Positions 11,554-23,497 of a stretch of 64,000 nt of DNA are shown here, piece by piece. Both the position numbers and the translations under genes were made by a program. This stretch comes from Amborella trichopoda (Eukaryota > Streptophyta > Magnoliopsida > Amborellales > Amborellaceae), in NCBI RefSeq assembly GCF_000471905.2, contig NW_006498435.1, forward strand, positions 444,583 to 508,582, read 5' to 3'. The number at the start of each line of letters is the position of its first letter. The stretch's first letter is position 1. The notes under the pieces were generated by a model. The model was not told the origin of the DNA. It saw only the letters and a list, made by a program, of their open reading frames with translations, and did no database searches.

Positions 11554-13121
11554 GTTTCTCTTTATTCTCATTGTTGGGCCACGTTGGGAGCGAGAGTAAG
11601 GTGAGAGAATTTTTGACCAATACCCTTAGGCTCAAGGTAAATCTTCTCTCTCTTCTTTTCTTTTCTTCTCTCTCTTCCTCTCTTTTTTCTTCCTCTTCTT
11701 CACCTGAGTTCCTCTCCGAGGCCATGCACAGCAGTGGTAGTGCCATGCATGCCTCTCCTGTAGTCTCACAGGTTGCGCATGGCGATGACAGTGCCATGCA
11801 AGAGCTTCTTTCTCCTTCTGCTTGTTCACCTCTATCTCTCAGCGAGGTTTGCAAACGACGCTGCTCATCGCCATCTACAAATGTATCCTCGACGTCTCAG
11901 CGCGGAATGCGGGCAGCGAAGCTTATTCCCGTCCGGGGGGGGGGGCTTTACCCTGTCGCTGATTATTGTAAGAGGCGATGTCCATCGCCATCCACGAAGG
12001 GTCGCGGCAATACCCATTGCCGCGCACAGGCTCCTTTCATGCCTCTCTGCGCCTATCGTCGTGTGCCAGCTTCCCTTGTGTCCCACGCCTATGGCTGTGT
12101 GCCAACTTCTCCTGTGTCCCATGCCTATCGTCGTGAGCTCCACGAGGGGTAATCGCCTTGCGACTTATGAGAGGCTATCGTCGTGCGCCTTGCTAGAGGC
12201 AATCGTCGTCCGCAAGGGACATGTTGCCTTCTCATGTTGCCAATGGCGATGCTTATCTCCATCCGTGGGTTTCTCTTGTGTTCCACGTCTAGCGCTGTGT
12301 GTCTCGCGAGGAGCTATCGCCATGAGCCTCACTAGAAGCCATCGCTACCCGTAAAGGATGCATTGTCTTCTCATGATGCCAATGGTCATGCCCATCACCG
12401 TCTGGACTCTTCCTCCATCCGTTGTCTCGCTCTCTTTCTCTTCGTTCCCTTTTCTTCTCTTCATTCTTTTCTCTTATCACTTGACTTAGGGTAAACTTAT
12501 CTTAGCACTGCCATATCGGTCTGGCTATTGAGCAGTATTGCCATTATGATGGTCTTGCGTACCATGTCCGTCTTACTGCCACACCAGATTAGGACAGTCC
12601 TATCGGTCTTGGTTTCGAGTAGTATTGCAGTCGTGCTGGTCCTGAGCTTCATGCCCGTCTTGCTACCACTTCGAGTCAGTAACTTTCCAGCCATCATGCT
12701 AGTCTCGCTCCTTCATTTGAACTTTCCCCTTCATCACTCTCTCATATAAACGTATATTGCCCTAAGACAAGGGTGGGTCCCTTTTGCCCACTTGTATTGC
12801 AAATTAACCATAGTAGTGTTATGCAGAAAATAAGGAAACTGCAGGTTAAGAGAGGCGATTCCGAATCAGCTAAAGCAGCTGGGGGGCTTTTCGACATGAT
12901 CTAAGAGGGTGCCCACGTGAGTCAGCCCGAGTAATTCACAGACCCAGGTCACTTTAGTCCCCACCTCACACCAAAAATTCCTCTCTCACTAGTTGGATAC
13001 CTGCTCTTGTTCTTAAACAAAGTTCCTGAGAGGGCGATCTCAAAGTCCCTTGTCTTTCGAACCCGATACGTTGTCACCCGATCACCTAGATCCAGGGAGG
13101 AGAGATCGATGCACCTAACCA

Positions 13122-13594
13122 ATGTCAAGCACTTAGAAACAAATAGTGTCACTTCCCTTTTTATATTATTCCACCAGAAGACCTTCTTCAGGTCTTGATA
13201 TATTTTTGTGTTCCCTGGGTGTACCGTGTAACAAGAGTGGTGTGCTTCTTCTAATATAGCCCTTTTTACACCCTCGTTATTAGGAACACATACCCAGTCT
13301 CTAAATCTCAGTGAAGTCCTCTTTTCTTTCCAATTTCATTTCTTCGAGAATCTTCATAAGTTGAAGATCTTCTTTTTGTACCACTCGGATCTGTTGAAAG
13401 AGCTGGGGCTCCACTCTTATACATGAAATCATTCCCCCCCCATTACTAAGGGGTAGAGATGGATTCTATTCTACGACATCTTCTAATAATTTTATCTCTC
13501 GGACCATCATATGAGCCACTGATACCACAAGCTTCCTACTCAGGGCTTCTTCTATGATGTTTGTCTTACCCGGGTGGTAATTGATGGTACGTTC
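13122..13594 (-). pseudogene. T1 pol fragment: end of RNase H to integrase zinc-binding domain (Tekay type)
   Basis: Reading the minus strand from 13,594, the frame gives TINYHPGK, then EEALSRK (end of RNase H and the conserved ALSRK), a linker, then RAILEEAHHSCYTVHPG, KIYQDLKKVFWW and FVSKCLT, the HHCC zinc-binding region of Ty3/gypsy integrases of Del/Tekay type. Two stops interrupt it. It is the continuation of the RNase H at 35,111-35,421: the codons for NDYDC end at the right edge of element B and TINYHPG resumes at its left edge. The domain stops within KCLTC where element A is inserted. Confidence 0.9.
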
Positions 13595-16494
13595 TGGTTA
13601 GGTGCCTCGATCTCGCCTTCCTGGATCTAGGTAATCGGGTGACACGGTCTTGAGTTGGGAAGACCTAGGAGTTGAGATCGCTCTCACGGGAACCTTATTC
13701 AAGAATAAGGGCAGGTATCCAACTAGTGAGATGAGAATTTTTGGTGTGAGGTAGGGATCAATGTCACCTGGGTCCGTGACTTACTCGGGCTGACTTGCGT
13801 GGGTGCCCTCTTAGATCATGACGGAAAGCCCCCCAGCTGCTTCAGCTGGTTTGGAATTGCCTACCTTGACCTGCAATCTCCTTGTTTTCTACACAACACT
13901 ACTATGGTTAATTTGCGAGATAAGTGGGCCGACGGACCCACCCTTGTCTTAGGGCACTGCACGTTCGTGTGGCTAAGAATGTGAGAGGTTAGGGTGATGA
14001 AGTGGAAGGTTTGAATAAAGGTCGAAAAGAGAAGAAACTTGATGAAGGGATGAGACTAGCTTAATAACCAGACAGTGATCGACTCGGAGTAGCGGCAAGA
14101 CATGCATGGTACTCAGGGCCAGCACAACGGCAATACTACTCGAAACCGAGGCCGATATGTCCTAATTTGTTATGGCAGCAAGACATGCATGGTACTCTGA
14201 ACCAGCACAACAGCGATACTGCTCGATAGCCAGACCGTCAAGACGGAGCTAAACTGGGTCAACCCTCAATCAAGTGAGAAGAGGAGAGAATGAAGAGAAG
14301 GCACGAGACGATAGAGAGATGGGTCCCGACGACACTAGGCATTGCTACCCACGACCATGGAGTAGTAGTGTCATGGCCCTTGGACGGCGCTAGACAGTAC
14401 TGCTCATGGCTAGAGGGTGAGAAGTGAACTACAGATGGCATTAGGCATCGTCGTTGGTAACACAAGAACGTAATGCGCCCCTGCGCGGGCAACGATAGCC
14501 TCTTGTGAAGCACGCGGTGATAGCTATTTGTGAAGCGCGTGATGATAGTTCCTTCCAAGGTACATGGCGATAGGCGTGGGACACAAGAGGAATGACGATG
14601 AGCACCAAACGCACGAAAGAGGCTTGCGGACGGCAATGAGCACCGTTCATGTGAAGGACGCTCGCAGACGGCTATAGGCACCACGCACGGGAAGGAAGCT
14701 CGCGGACGGCTATTGGTGTTGTTGAGACCTCTCACGGGTGGCGATAGGCATCGCCATCGGCGATACGCACGCAACAAGGGGAGACCCCTGCTGGTGGCAA
14801 CAAGTTTCATCATATGTGTTCATCGCTGAGATGTCGAGGTCACATCTGCGGACGACGATGAGTAACGTCATCTATAGACCTTGTCGAGGGATAGAAGTGA
14901 ACAAAAGAAGGAGAAAGAAACTCGTGCATGGTGCTGTCATTGCCATGCACGACCACGACACTACCACTGTCGTGCATGACCTTTGAGAGGATCTCAGGGG
15001 AAGAAGAAAGAGAGGAAGAGAGAGAAGAAGAAAAGAAAAAGAAAGAGAGAGAAGATTTACATTGAGCCTAGGGGTACCGGTCCAAAAGTTCCTCTCACCT
15101 TAATCTCTCTCTCCAAGCATGACCCAACAATGAGAAGAAAGAGAAATCTTATTCAGTAAAACTCTCTCTTGGCAAAGGGTTGAGTCCTTATGCGTACAAT
15201 GATGGTATGTGGTATATATAGAACTTGCTCCAAACATGGGTGGATTGATCAAAATCAAACCTAATTGCTGAAAGTTAAGATTTAATTGAATTCAAAGAAA
15301 TTAGAAAATAGGTTGCAAAATGATAGATTTGCCCCTTCCAAACAATTGTGGAATTCCATAACAGTCCCTGTGTTGCCCAAGAACGTGTATGATTTTTCAT
15401 GAATGATCAGGGGTTGTTCTAATGCCCGGTTGGTTGGAAGATGATTATTTTCTTATAGGACTCGGTATGGCGATCGATTTGATACAAACTTCGAGTCATG
15501 AATCGTGTTTTTAGGGCATGATCATGTGACTTAAAATTTGAATGAATTTTGAATCTTCGGATCGATAGTGTGCTCATTCCTTGATGTTTTTCTGTGATTT
15601 CTTTGCTGGATCACACTGAGCATGCCGTCACAATCCCGAGGCAACAAACATAGCTTTATTCCATGCCCAGACAAAGGTTTTGCAACTTTGATGTTCTGGT
15701 CAGAATCTGAAATTTCGGCGACAGAATTTTCAACCACTTCATCGGCTTTATGTGTAGAATCTGACCACATCATGTACAACGTTCAGGTCAGAGATAGCCC
15801 GAGACCTTATGCATGTGATGGAATTAGTTTCACATCGATCGGGCTCACGAGCGGCGTGATTTGGCCACTTGAGCGAGGCACGACGCTGCTGATTTTCCTT
15901 CATGTTCTTAAGGGATTAGCAACTTCTCTCTAGCTTTTCTTCGTGCTTGGGCGTCATTGCGGGGCGTGCTATATATCGAAACACTCATCTTGACGAGACG
16001 AACACACTCACCAAGTTTGACCGCCATTTGACTCGAGACGGGTGAGATAAGAGTGTCGAAAGTCACTATTCGTGACTGCCCCTTTAATGGTGTTGAGTTG
16101 CAGGGTGGCCGCACAGGAATAGTGTGCAGCTCCTTCTGTTTCGCTCTTTTGCCTATAACCTCTTCCTGAAGTGTCCGTTTAAGCTAAAATTTGACCCTTA
16201 GGTGTTTTCAACAGTTTCGGATCCAATGGAGGTGGTCCCCACAAGACACCGAGAATATAAGTCTAGTTATAAGGTTCATTTTAGGGTGCTAGAGGTTGAT
16301 TCTGTTGGAACTATTTCTCGGTCTGCACTGCCTTAGACATGTCAGAATGTGACGAAACTTGACAATAGACTTTTGATATTCTTTATGAAGAGATTGACTA
16401 GTTCTGAGGCTATTATGAGACTATCAGAATTTCCAATGTTTGCTAGGCTTTTATTAACCAGAGGCCTCATGATGATGAAAAATATCTTCCAACA
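13595..16494 (-). mobile_element. 3' LTR of element B (2,900 bp)
   Basis: Minus strand starts TGTTGGAAGATATT and ends CACCTAACCA. It contains TATATATA (15,213-15,220), a degraded polyadenylation signal, a purine-rich stretch near 15,000-15,060 and GC-rich mini-repeats at 14,440-14,780. It aligns along its length with LTR A in inverted orientation. Confidence 0.9.
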
Positions 16495-16506
16495 GCATGC
16501 CCCACC
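16495..16506 (-). other. Polypurine tract of element B
   Basis: On the minus strand GGTGGGGCATGC immediately precedes the LTR start TGTTGG. Confidence 0.6.
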
Positions 16507-19500
16507 GAATGTTGTGCTTCAAGAGAATTGAGAACTGCAATCATTTGGGAAATTTCCCCTGTCTTGCCACAAGACTACGTGAACGCTGAGGAGATCCACG
16601 CGATGCTGCAACTAAGGTGCTCAAACGTTTGGACGCAATGTACAGGTCTACCGGTGGAGACTTTAAGGGGAGAAGAGACTTTTGAGGGATCCTATCGAAG
16701 TCCTCATTCTCGAGCAACTATTTTCGATTCTGACAGCTTAAGGATTTTGTAGGGACCTCATTGGTCAAAATTAAGCCTATTTGGAGGCCAAGTGTTATGA
16801 ACCTTTGGTCAACATTGTTTACTGCGACACCAGGTTCGTTTTTGATGATCAGGGTATCTTTGAAGATCTCATCCAACGGGGTCCAATTGGGGGCTTCTGA
16901 CCTGTCCTAAAAGTCAGGGCCTGTCGGCTAGAGGTAATTTTGGAGAGGCGACCTCGTGGGCTCCATCCTGCCGGGTCCAGTTCGGGCTTGTCTCGATGCT
17001 CTAGACCTGTTGGCTAAGGAAGCGAGGCTATCTCATGGCGAGGAATAATCCTAAAGTCTCTGACAGGTTAGGCTCTAGCTTTATCAGTTTCTTACCTTCA
17101 AGATGGTTTTTAGCATTTTTGAGGGATCGTTTCGTCGTCGTCCTCACCCTCAAGGACTCTGTTTGTTTTTGGAGTGGAAGTGTGAGAGATCTTATGAGGC
17201 TCTCACTCCCGGGTGAGCCATTTTGTGTTGTGATTGGATGCTGGTAGTTGAGGATTTTAGGTAGACCTCATTAGCCAAGATTATGACTATTTAGCAATTG
17301 GATGTCGGCTAAGGTTGTGGTACTGCGTCAACCTATTTTGTTGGCCCAAGCACCCTTTGTGAGTTTTCACTTGAATAGGGGAAGTGGCACCGTAGAGATG
17401 ATTTTCACCAACTTCCTTTATTTTTGGGCTATTTTACCCATGACCTTGCTGTCATGTCCACCATTTTCATCCGTTTTTGCTCATGGTGCCCTTTTGGGTT
17501 TTCATCGTGCCTGGGTTTTTGTTTTCATGGAATTCTTTTACTCATGGTTTCATGACCATGCCCGTCCATCATTCTTACTCATGGTGTTCCCTTGTCCAGG
17601 TGTACACCATGCCCGTTTTTTTTGAAGGTATGTTTTAGGGTCATGCCTTCGAGACTTGTGCGAAGCCTTTTAACGTCATGCAGCTAGGACGTACACTATA
17701 GTTTAGGGTCATACAACTGGACCGTAGTGGTAAGGAATGACAGTCTGTAGAGGCCATGGAATAAGTATGGTGATAGTTTCGACTCACTTTGGGGAGATGA
17801 CATGAAGCTACCTGTGAAAGATGGATGATGTATGAATGGTCGGTGAAAAGTGGAGACCCACTAGCTGACAACAAGTATAGGTGACGAGATGACTCGCCAT
17901 TTTGTGAGCATAGGTGAGACTCACTGGGGAATGATAAATGATGATGATGAGGTGAATGGATTCACTGAGGAAGTAAGGAAGGTAGTGCGCTCACACGAAT
18001 GGATCAGTTAGGGAAGACATGCATGAAGATGCACGTAAAAGGAGGTGTGCGGGTATGTGGGGGCATCTTTAAGGTCATGCCTCCTGGACTTGGGCAAAGC
18101 AGTTTAACGTCATGCGGTCAGGATGTGCACTATGGTTTAAGGTCATATAGCTTGCACCGTGGTGATGCAGTTTAAAGTCATGCACCTAGGACCATGCAGT
18201 TTTATGGTCATGCGACTAGACCTTCGCTACAGTTTAAAGCCATGTAGTTTAGACTACGGCTGTGCAGTTTAAGGTTACGCAGCACGGACCATGGCTATGC
18301 AATTTAAGGTCGTGCAGCCTGGACCAAGGCTATGCAGTTTAAGGTCATGCAACTCGGACCATCTTGTGGGTCACCATGTAGGTGAAGCTCCATGGGGGAC
18401 AGGTTGTGAATAGCAATCTAACTCCCTAGGGATAAAGATAGTTAAGGCTATACACATGTAGGGAGATTGGATGAGGATGGTGGCCCTACGAGGAGTGGCA
18501 AGTGGAAATGGACTTCGCTGGGGATTAAGAGGGCAAGTGTGAATCCCTGGGGTGAAGGATGAGGCTTCATGTAACTTCACTGGGGATGACGGGCTGGAGC
18601 ATAAGTGTAAGCCCACTGGGGGTTGAGAAGATAAGAATGACCCTAACTCCCTGGGGATAGTGGGTTGCAGTAGGATGTGACTCTCACTGGGATGTTGGTG
18701 CGAAACAGACCCATTAGGGATTAAAGGGGTAGGCACGACCATTGCATACATCTAACTCCACTGGGGATGTTGATGAAATACACCTGGTGAAGAGGTGGTC
18801 CATCTCATAGTTAAGGTTATGCATATGGACTATTTGTCACACTGTGCGTTACAATTTTAAGGCCTTGTAGCTTGAAACATGGCTATGCAGTTTAAAAGTT
18901 GTGTAGCTAGGACCATGCAGTTTAAGGTTGTACAACTAGACCTTCGCTACAGTTTAAGGTCATGTAGTTTGGACCATGGCACTAAGCCTTTTAACATCTT
19001 GCGATCAGGACGTGCACTAAAGGTCATGCAACTGAACCATGGTCTTACAGTTTTGAGTCGTGCAACTAGGACTATGCAGTTTAAAGTTGTACGACTATAC
19101 CTTTACTAGAGTTTAGGGTCATATAGTTTGGACCATGGCGCTAAGCCTTTTAACGTCATGTGGCTAGGACGTGCACTATGGTTTAAGGTCATACAGCTGG
19201 ACCATGGTCGTGCAGTTTAGAGTCATGCGACGAGGACCAAGGCTATGTAGTTAAAGGTCATACAGCACGGACCAAGGCTGTGTAGTTTAAGGTCATACAG
19301 CACGAACCAAGGCTATATAGTTTAAGGTCATACAACACGGACCAAGGCTGTGTAGTTTAAGGTCATATAGCACGGACCAAGGCTGTGTAGTTTAAGGTCA
19401 TACAGCATGAACGATTGTGTGGTGAGGGAATGCGACTCCATGGGGAACAGAGTCGTCACCAGAGACTGAACTCCCTGAGGAGTGAGACTGTGGTGCATGG

Positions 19501-19930
19501 AATGAACTTCCTGAGGATGCAGGATGATCGTCCGGATGAAAGTGCCATGGCATGTGCGTGGCACCAAGTGTTGAATGGTGCATGTGAAATTAGGCCTAGA
19601 TGATGCGCGCATGGTGTTAGGTCCCTTGGTGAGGCACACGGAGATAGCCATTTGACAAGGCGCACGACACTGGATTCTTGGTGCGCGTGACAATGGGTCC
19701 TCTTGAAGCGCGCTGAGATGGCCCCTTGACAAAGCGCGCAGCAGTAGCCTCTAGGCGAAGCGCGCGATGATAACTCCTTGTCGAGGCGCGCGATGATAGT
19801 CTTTGGGTGAAACACACGACGATAGCCTCTTCGGGTCTCGGGCTTGACCCACCTTGGCCTGGTCTTATTGCCATCAGAAATTGGGGACTGGAGTGTCATT
19901 TCAAATTTATCAAGGGCAGTTTGTGGCACT
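16507..19930 (-). mobile_element. Element B: repeat-rich 3' region
   Basis: This is the inverted counterpart of element A 6,500-10,180. It contains spacer sequence, the 35-bp family repeats (17,640-17,730 and 18,090-19,412) and, near 19,580-19,830, GC-rich mini-repeats of the 'gaggcgcgcgatgatag' type. No protein-coding gene is recognised. Confidence 0.75.
18090..19412. repeat. 35-bp repeat array in element B
   Basis: Clean units of 35 bp ('gtgtagtttaaggtcatac' plus 'agcacggaccaaggct') occur at about 19,210-19,410; more diverged units fill 18,090-18,380 and 18,830-19,210, interrupted by unrelated spacer at about 18,380-18,830. The unit is the reverse complement of the element A unit. Confidence 0.85.
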
Positions 19931-19936
19931 GCTGAG

Positions 19937-19944
19937 TATAAAAG
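19937..19944 (+). promoter_or_regulatory. Candidate promoter TATA box for the antisense transcript of element B
   Basis: TATAAAAG sits in CTGAGTATAAAAGGGGG, is followed about 45 bp later by a GA-rich microsatellite (about 19,994-20,013), a typical plant leader feature, and then by the leader ORF and the PMD ORF on the same strand. The box and its surroundings are conserved in element A (minus strand 6,468-6,461). In element E the corresponding site near 53,250 reads GGGTACAAAAGG, a degraded form. Promoter activity is inferred. Confidence 0.5.
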
Positions 19945-20062
19945 GGGGAAACCCCATTTTACTGAAGGGTAAAACAGTTAAAGAGAGTGTTTAGAGAGAG
20001 AGAGAGAGAGAGAGCCTGAGCTACTGGCAAGAGACTTTCGACGAGAGTTTCACGGCCAAAAT

Positions 20063-20383
20063 TTGCAGCAGACAGGCCTTCTGAAGCTTTTCGGTAAGCT
20101 TGAGCACGTCGTGGAGCTTCATACCATGCTTACAGAAGCTTTCGGAGAGTGCCAAGGCTTTTTTGAGGGGGAAACAGGGCTTCTTAGAGCCTTAGCGATA
20201 TTTGCAGTGGTGCTTCTGCTGGAGTTCGAGTTCTTCTCCAGTCGTTCCACGGTTGAAGGGGAGGTCGCAGAGAAGTCAGGGGAGTCTGACGGTCTTCTGG
20301 CTATCAGCAGAGAAGAAGGAGTAGCAGTAGTGGGCTCCCCGAAAACTCAAGGGAATTTCGGTGAGTTTGTGGCGAACTTCTGA
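20063..20383 (+). CDS. Small leader ORF of the antisense unit (106 codons), unknown function
   Basis: An open frame beginning ATGCAGCAGACAGG lies 120 bp downstream of the candidate TATA box. It has no domain I recognise; there is a short hydrophobic run (LLRALAIFAVVLLLEFEFF) around residues 41-59. A diverged, frameshifted equivalent exists in element A (6,286-5,682, minus strand), sharing GLLRALA and VEGEVA. It could be a short protein, an upstream ORF, or simply non-coding leader that happens to be open; similarity between two members of one family does not settle this. A possible splice donor GGTAAGC occurs at 20,092 but is not conserved in A. Confidence 0.3.
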   Translation: MQQTGLLKLFGKLEHVVELHTMLTEAFGECQGFFEGETGLLRALAIFAVVLLLEFEFFSSRSTVEGEVAEKSGESDGLLAISREEGVAVVGSPKTQGNFGEFVANF

Positions 20384-20559
20384 AGTGCGAAAACAAGAAG
20401 AAGGGAAACCCACAGGGTCACAGGGAAGCTTTCTGGGGATTCCGATGGTTTTTCGCTCACTTCAGGTACTAGTGGAAAGGTTTCCCGGCGAGCAAGAGTG
20501 AATTCTCAGCGAAGAGAGGAAATGTCGGTGAGAACCGGAGGGGTCGCGAGGCCGTAACA

Positions 20560-21050
20560 GTCAAAGAGGCAAAGGGTCATCGGACGGCAAACGGTCGCCC
20601 TTCGCACTTGCGGTGACAGACCACACCGAGAGTGTCAAGCGGTGTGCCCAGATTTCGAGGGGCGTGGTGTGCCGCACGTGTGGCATGTGTGAACAGCTGG
20701 AGCACATGCGTTTCAGTTTAACTTCAGCAGACAGCGTTAGTCCATCTTGGTCATGAGATGGCAATAACCCTCCTTTGGTTGCGAGACAGCGATAGTCCTA
20801 CCTTCTGCGCACGACGATACCATCTCAGCAGGCAGACAACGGTTGTCCCTTGGTCGTGGGATGATGATAACCCCTGCCTTTGGCCGAGACGGTGATAACA
20901 TCACAATGGGCAGATGGCGATAGTCTTTGCCACTGTGTACAACGATACCATCTCAATGGGCAGAGGGCGATAGTCCGGCCCTTTGCTGTGAGACGGCAAT
21001 AGCCTACCAGCATTATGCCCTGAGTGACCAGTCGGCGATACACCTTTGTG
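20560..21050. repeat. GC-rich mini-repeats in the antisense leader of element B
   Basis: Degenerate 20-25 bp copies of 'gggcagacggcgatagtc' type recur throughout this stretch. The same kind of motif is found inside the LTRs and elsewhere in the internal region. No gene is recognised. Confidence 0.55.
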
Positions 21051-21239
21051 AGCGCAGTTCTTGATGGCCGCTTAGTGTCCTTTAGTAGTGAAGCTTTAGA
21101 TTGAATGGCCTAGTCTTCAAGTTCCATTCTAGACGTGAAGAACCTCCTACAAGCAGGGGAGCTTGGTATTGATGAATTCACCAGTGAAAGCTTGGTGAGA
21201 GGTGAGCCAATCTAGCTCACCTAGGCTTTATGTGAATCA

Positions 21240-21785
21240 AGGTGGCCCTCGAGCGTTACCTTTGTTAGCGACCTCATCCGGTTTGGGGCGAGGGACGAAA
21301 ATAACGGCAATGTGAGTGTAGAGGAAGGGTTAAGCCTCCTGCATTGCCCACATCGAAACATAGCCTCTAATGGGAACTTTCCGACTCTAGGTAAGCAGAT
21401 GGTACAAACCCCGGGCATTAAAAGGTCTTCTGCTGGCCTAGGGGTACAAAGGGAACACCAGTACCTGAAGGGGTACTCCTCATGGACCATGAAAGTGTTG
21501 AGGCACTTCAGAAATACTTTGAGATGAGCTTCCTAGCCGACCACCCTCTAATGCTCGGTGGGCTACTATGACTGTTGCTCAAACACGATCAAAGTGTTGT
21601 TGGAAACTTGGATCCATGTTAGTAACACATGGCTGCTTGGTCGTGGGGAGGCAGGGATATCGTTGATGGACCTGCACTTCGTTGCTGAGATGCCACTCCT
21701 TGGTGTTATGTATGACGAGTTTATTCCCCCAAACTCAGTCATTTTTGGAGGTGAAAAGATAGGCAAAGAAGCCCCATCGGCTGGG
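21240..21785 (+). pseudogene. Antisense PMD-type ORF of element B, N-terminal segment
   Basis: Plant mobile domain (PMD) proteins are found in plant transposable elements and in a few plant silencing proteins; the biochemical role of the retrotransposon versions is unknown. The last part of this segment is open (21,558-21,785) and contains GEAGISLMDLHFVAEMPLLG followed by YDEFIPPN, closely resembling the N-terminal PMD signature (GE.GISLWD...YDEFIPP). Upstream, frames such as QKYFEMSFLADHPL are joined only by frameshifts, so the exact start is unclear. The ORF is cut at 21,786 by a solo LTR. Confidence 0.7.
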
Positions 21786-23497
21786 TGTCACACCCCAAGA
21801 ATTTACAATACTGATATTCCTAAGATGTGACAGTCAAAACATGTATACATCTCTTGATAGGAAAAATTTACAGTGGCGAATTCTTGCAAAGTTACAAAAG
21901 AAAGTTTAAGCACAACTACATTATCTTCCAAAGTTGATCCTAACGAGCACTCAAAATGAAACCGCAGTTATCCTGAAAAAAATGTTTACCATAATTTGAT
22001 GAGTTTGGCTACTCAGTAAGTGATCATCATAATCCTAAAAATAATCATGATTGAAAGATATCAATATTTTCAAAAAGAGATCTATTAACAAAAATGCATT
22101 AACAGTTTTACTTTCAAAAATTCATAATTAACTATAATCTGAATAATTGAAATGCATATAACATTTTAACGACAGTGCATAATTCAAAGGATTTCACAAA
22201 TTACCCTACTGGAGTCCCAAGTAAGTCACCTATATACCGCATCAGCGTCCTGATGGGTCCACTTAATCCCTATCGGCATCCCAGATAGGTCCACTTAATC
22301 CCTGCAGGTCCACTTATACCTCACCGACGTACCGGATGAGTCCACTTAATCCCTACAGGCGTCGCAGATAGGTCCACTTATACCTCACCGGTGAACCGGA
22401 TGAGTCCACTTGTATACTTAAAGTATTTCTAAATCTCTTTAAACATTCGAAAGCAGCAATATCATGTACACAACATATCACTGAAATTATTAATATGAAT
22501 TTCACTAACACCATTAATAACAGTCACTTTCAATAACATTTCAAAATAACCAGTCAAATATTTTGGGCTCAAATTTAGAAAGGTACCAGTTCGTAAAGAC
22601 ATTCTAGCATAATTACCAATTTGATATGTATAGAAAAACTCATATAGAAATTCAAGAATACAAAATTATCACAATTTATGGGATGTCAATTCGCAAATAA
22701 ACATTTCACAAACAATGCTATAATCAATTGCAAAAATATCAGTTTTCAAATAATAAGACAGTCATTTGCACATGAACTTTACAGTGTCTAAATATTCAAA
22801 AACAGTAAAAAGAAATCTCACAATTTTACCAAAAGCAGAAATATCACATTTATTTCTAATAATTTTACAGTATCTAAAATTTTCTAACAATAGACAAGAA
22901 AAATCAATAAATTTTTTTCTAAGAATTTACAGCATTTAAAATTTCTAACATAGATAAAATATCACAATTTTATTCAGAAGATTATTTTTCAAAATAATGA
23001 GGTCGCTTGCGCATAAAATTTATGGCGCCTAAAATTCATGATAATAAGCATAAATAATTATTTCATTTCATTTTTAAAAATAACGGATAATTTTTCAAGA
23101 TAATGAAGTCACTTACCTAAAATATTTGAGAGGGAGCTTCTGATAAAAATTCGGCTAGAGAGAGAAAGAGCTCACTACGTTTCGACTAGAGAGTGAGGGA
23201 TCTCAAAATTTTCTAGGGTGGGAGTCCTCACTTCTCGTATTTAAATTCATACGACACCTTATTATAATCTTTTATTAAGTTACACCTCACACATGAGGTG
23301 TAACAGTTAAATTACATCTTAAACGCTTAAAGCCTACATCCACTAAAGGACGTGGCCAGAGCAAAAGCTTAAACCAAGTAAAAGCTTTTGAAAGTAGTGA
23401 TGGTCCTTAAGGACCATCATGCTCATACGAACAATCACTTATTTAAAAGTTTCTTTTCTTCTTCATTTTTTTTTTTTTTTTTTTTAGGATTATTACA
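21786..23497 (-). mobile_element. Tekay-type solo LTR (1,712 bp) inserted in the PMD ORF
   Basis: Starts TGTCACACCCC and ends GATTATTACA on the plus strand. Flanks are 'ctggg' and 'ctagg', a 5-bp target-site duplication with one mismatch, and PMD coding sequence resumes on the right. No internal region is present, hence a solo LTR. Minus orientation is suggested by a promoter-like TTTAAATAC on the minus strand near 23,240 followed by a CT-rich leader, and by comparison with the T1 LTR. Positions 22,210-22,410 hold a short tandem repeat containing 'ggatgagtccacttaatccc'. A poly-T run precedes the right end. Confidence 0.8.

Larger units (their letters stand above)
10196..13121 (+). mobile_element. 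3' LTR of element A (Tat type, 2,926 bp)
   Basis: Starts TGTTGGAAGA and ends CACCTAACCA. Contains, in order, a U3-like part, TATATATA at 11,478, AATAAA at 11,548, a pyrimidine-rich stretch, GC-rich mini-repeats (about 11,850-12,370) and a tail shared with all other LTRs of this family. It is followed by 'atgtc' and then the interrupted integrase frame of T1, so element A is inserted in T1. The long ORFs inside it (for example 11,571-12,152) are repeat-driven. Confidence 0.9.

Noticed and set aside
11571..12354. Two overlapping 193-codon ORFs in LTR A
   Set aside because: They run through pyrimidine-rich and GC-rich mini-repeats of an LTR, are open in several frames because of composition, and are not kept in the other LTR copies.
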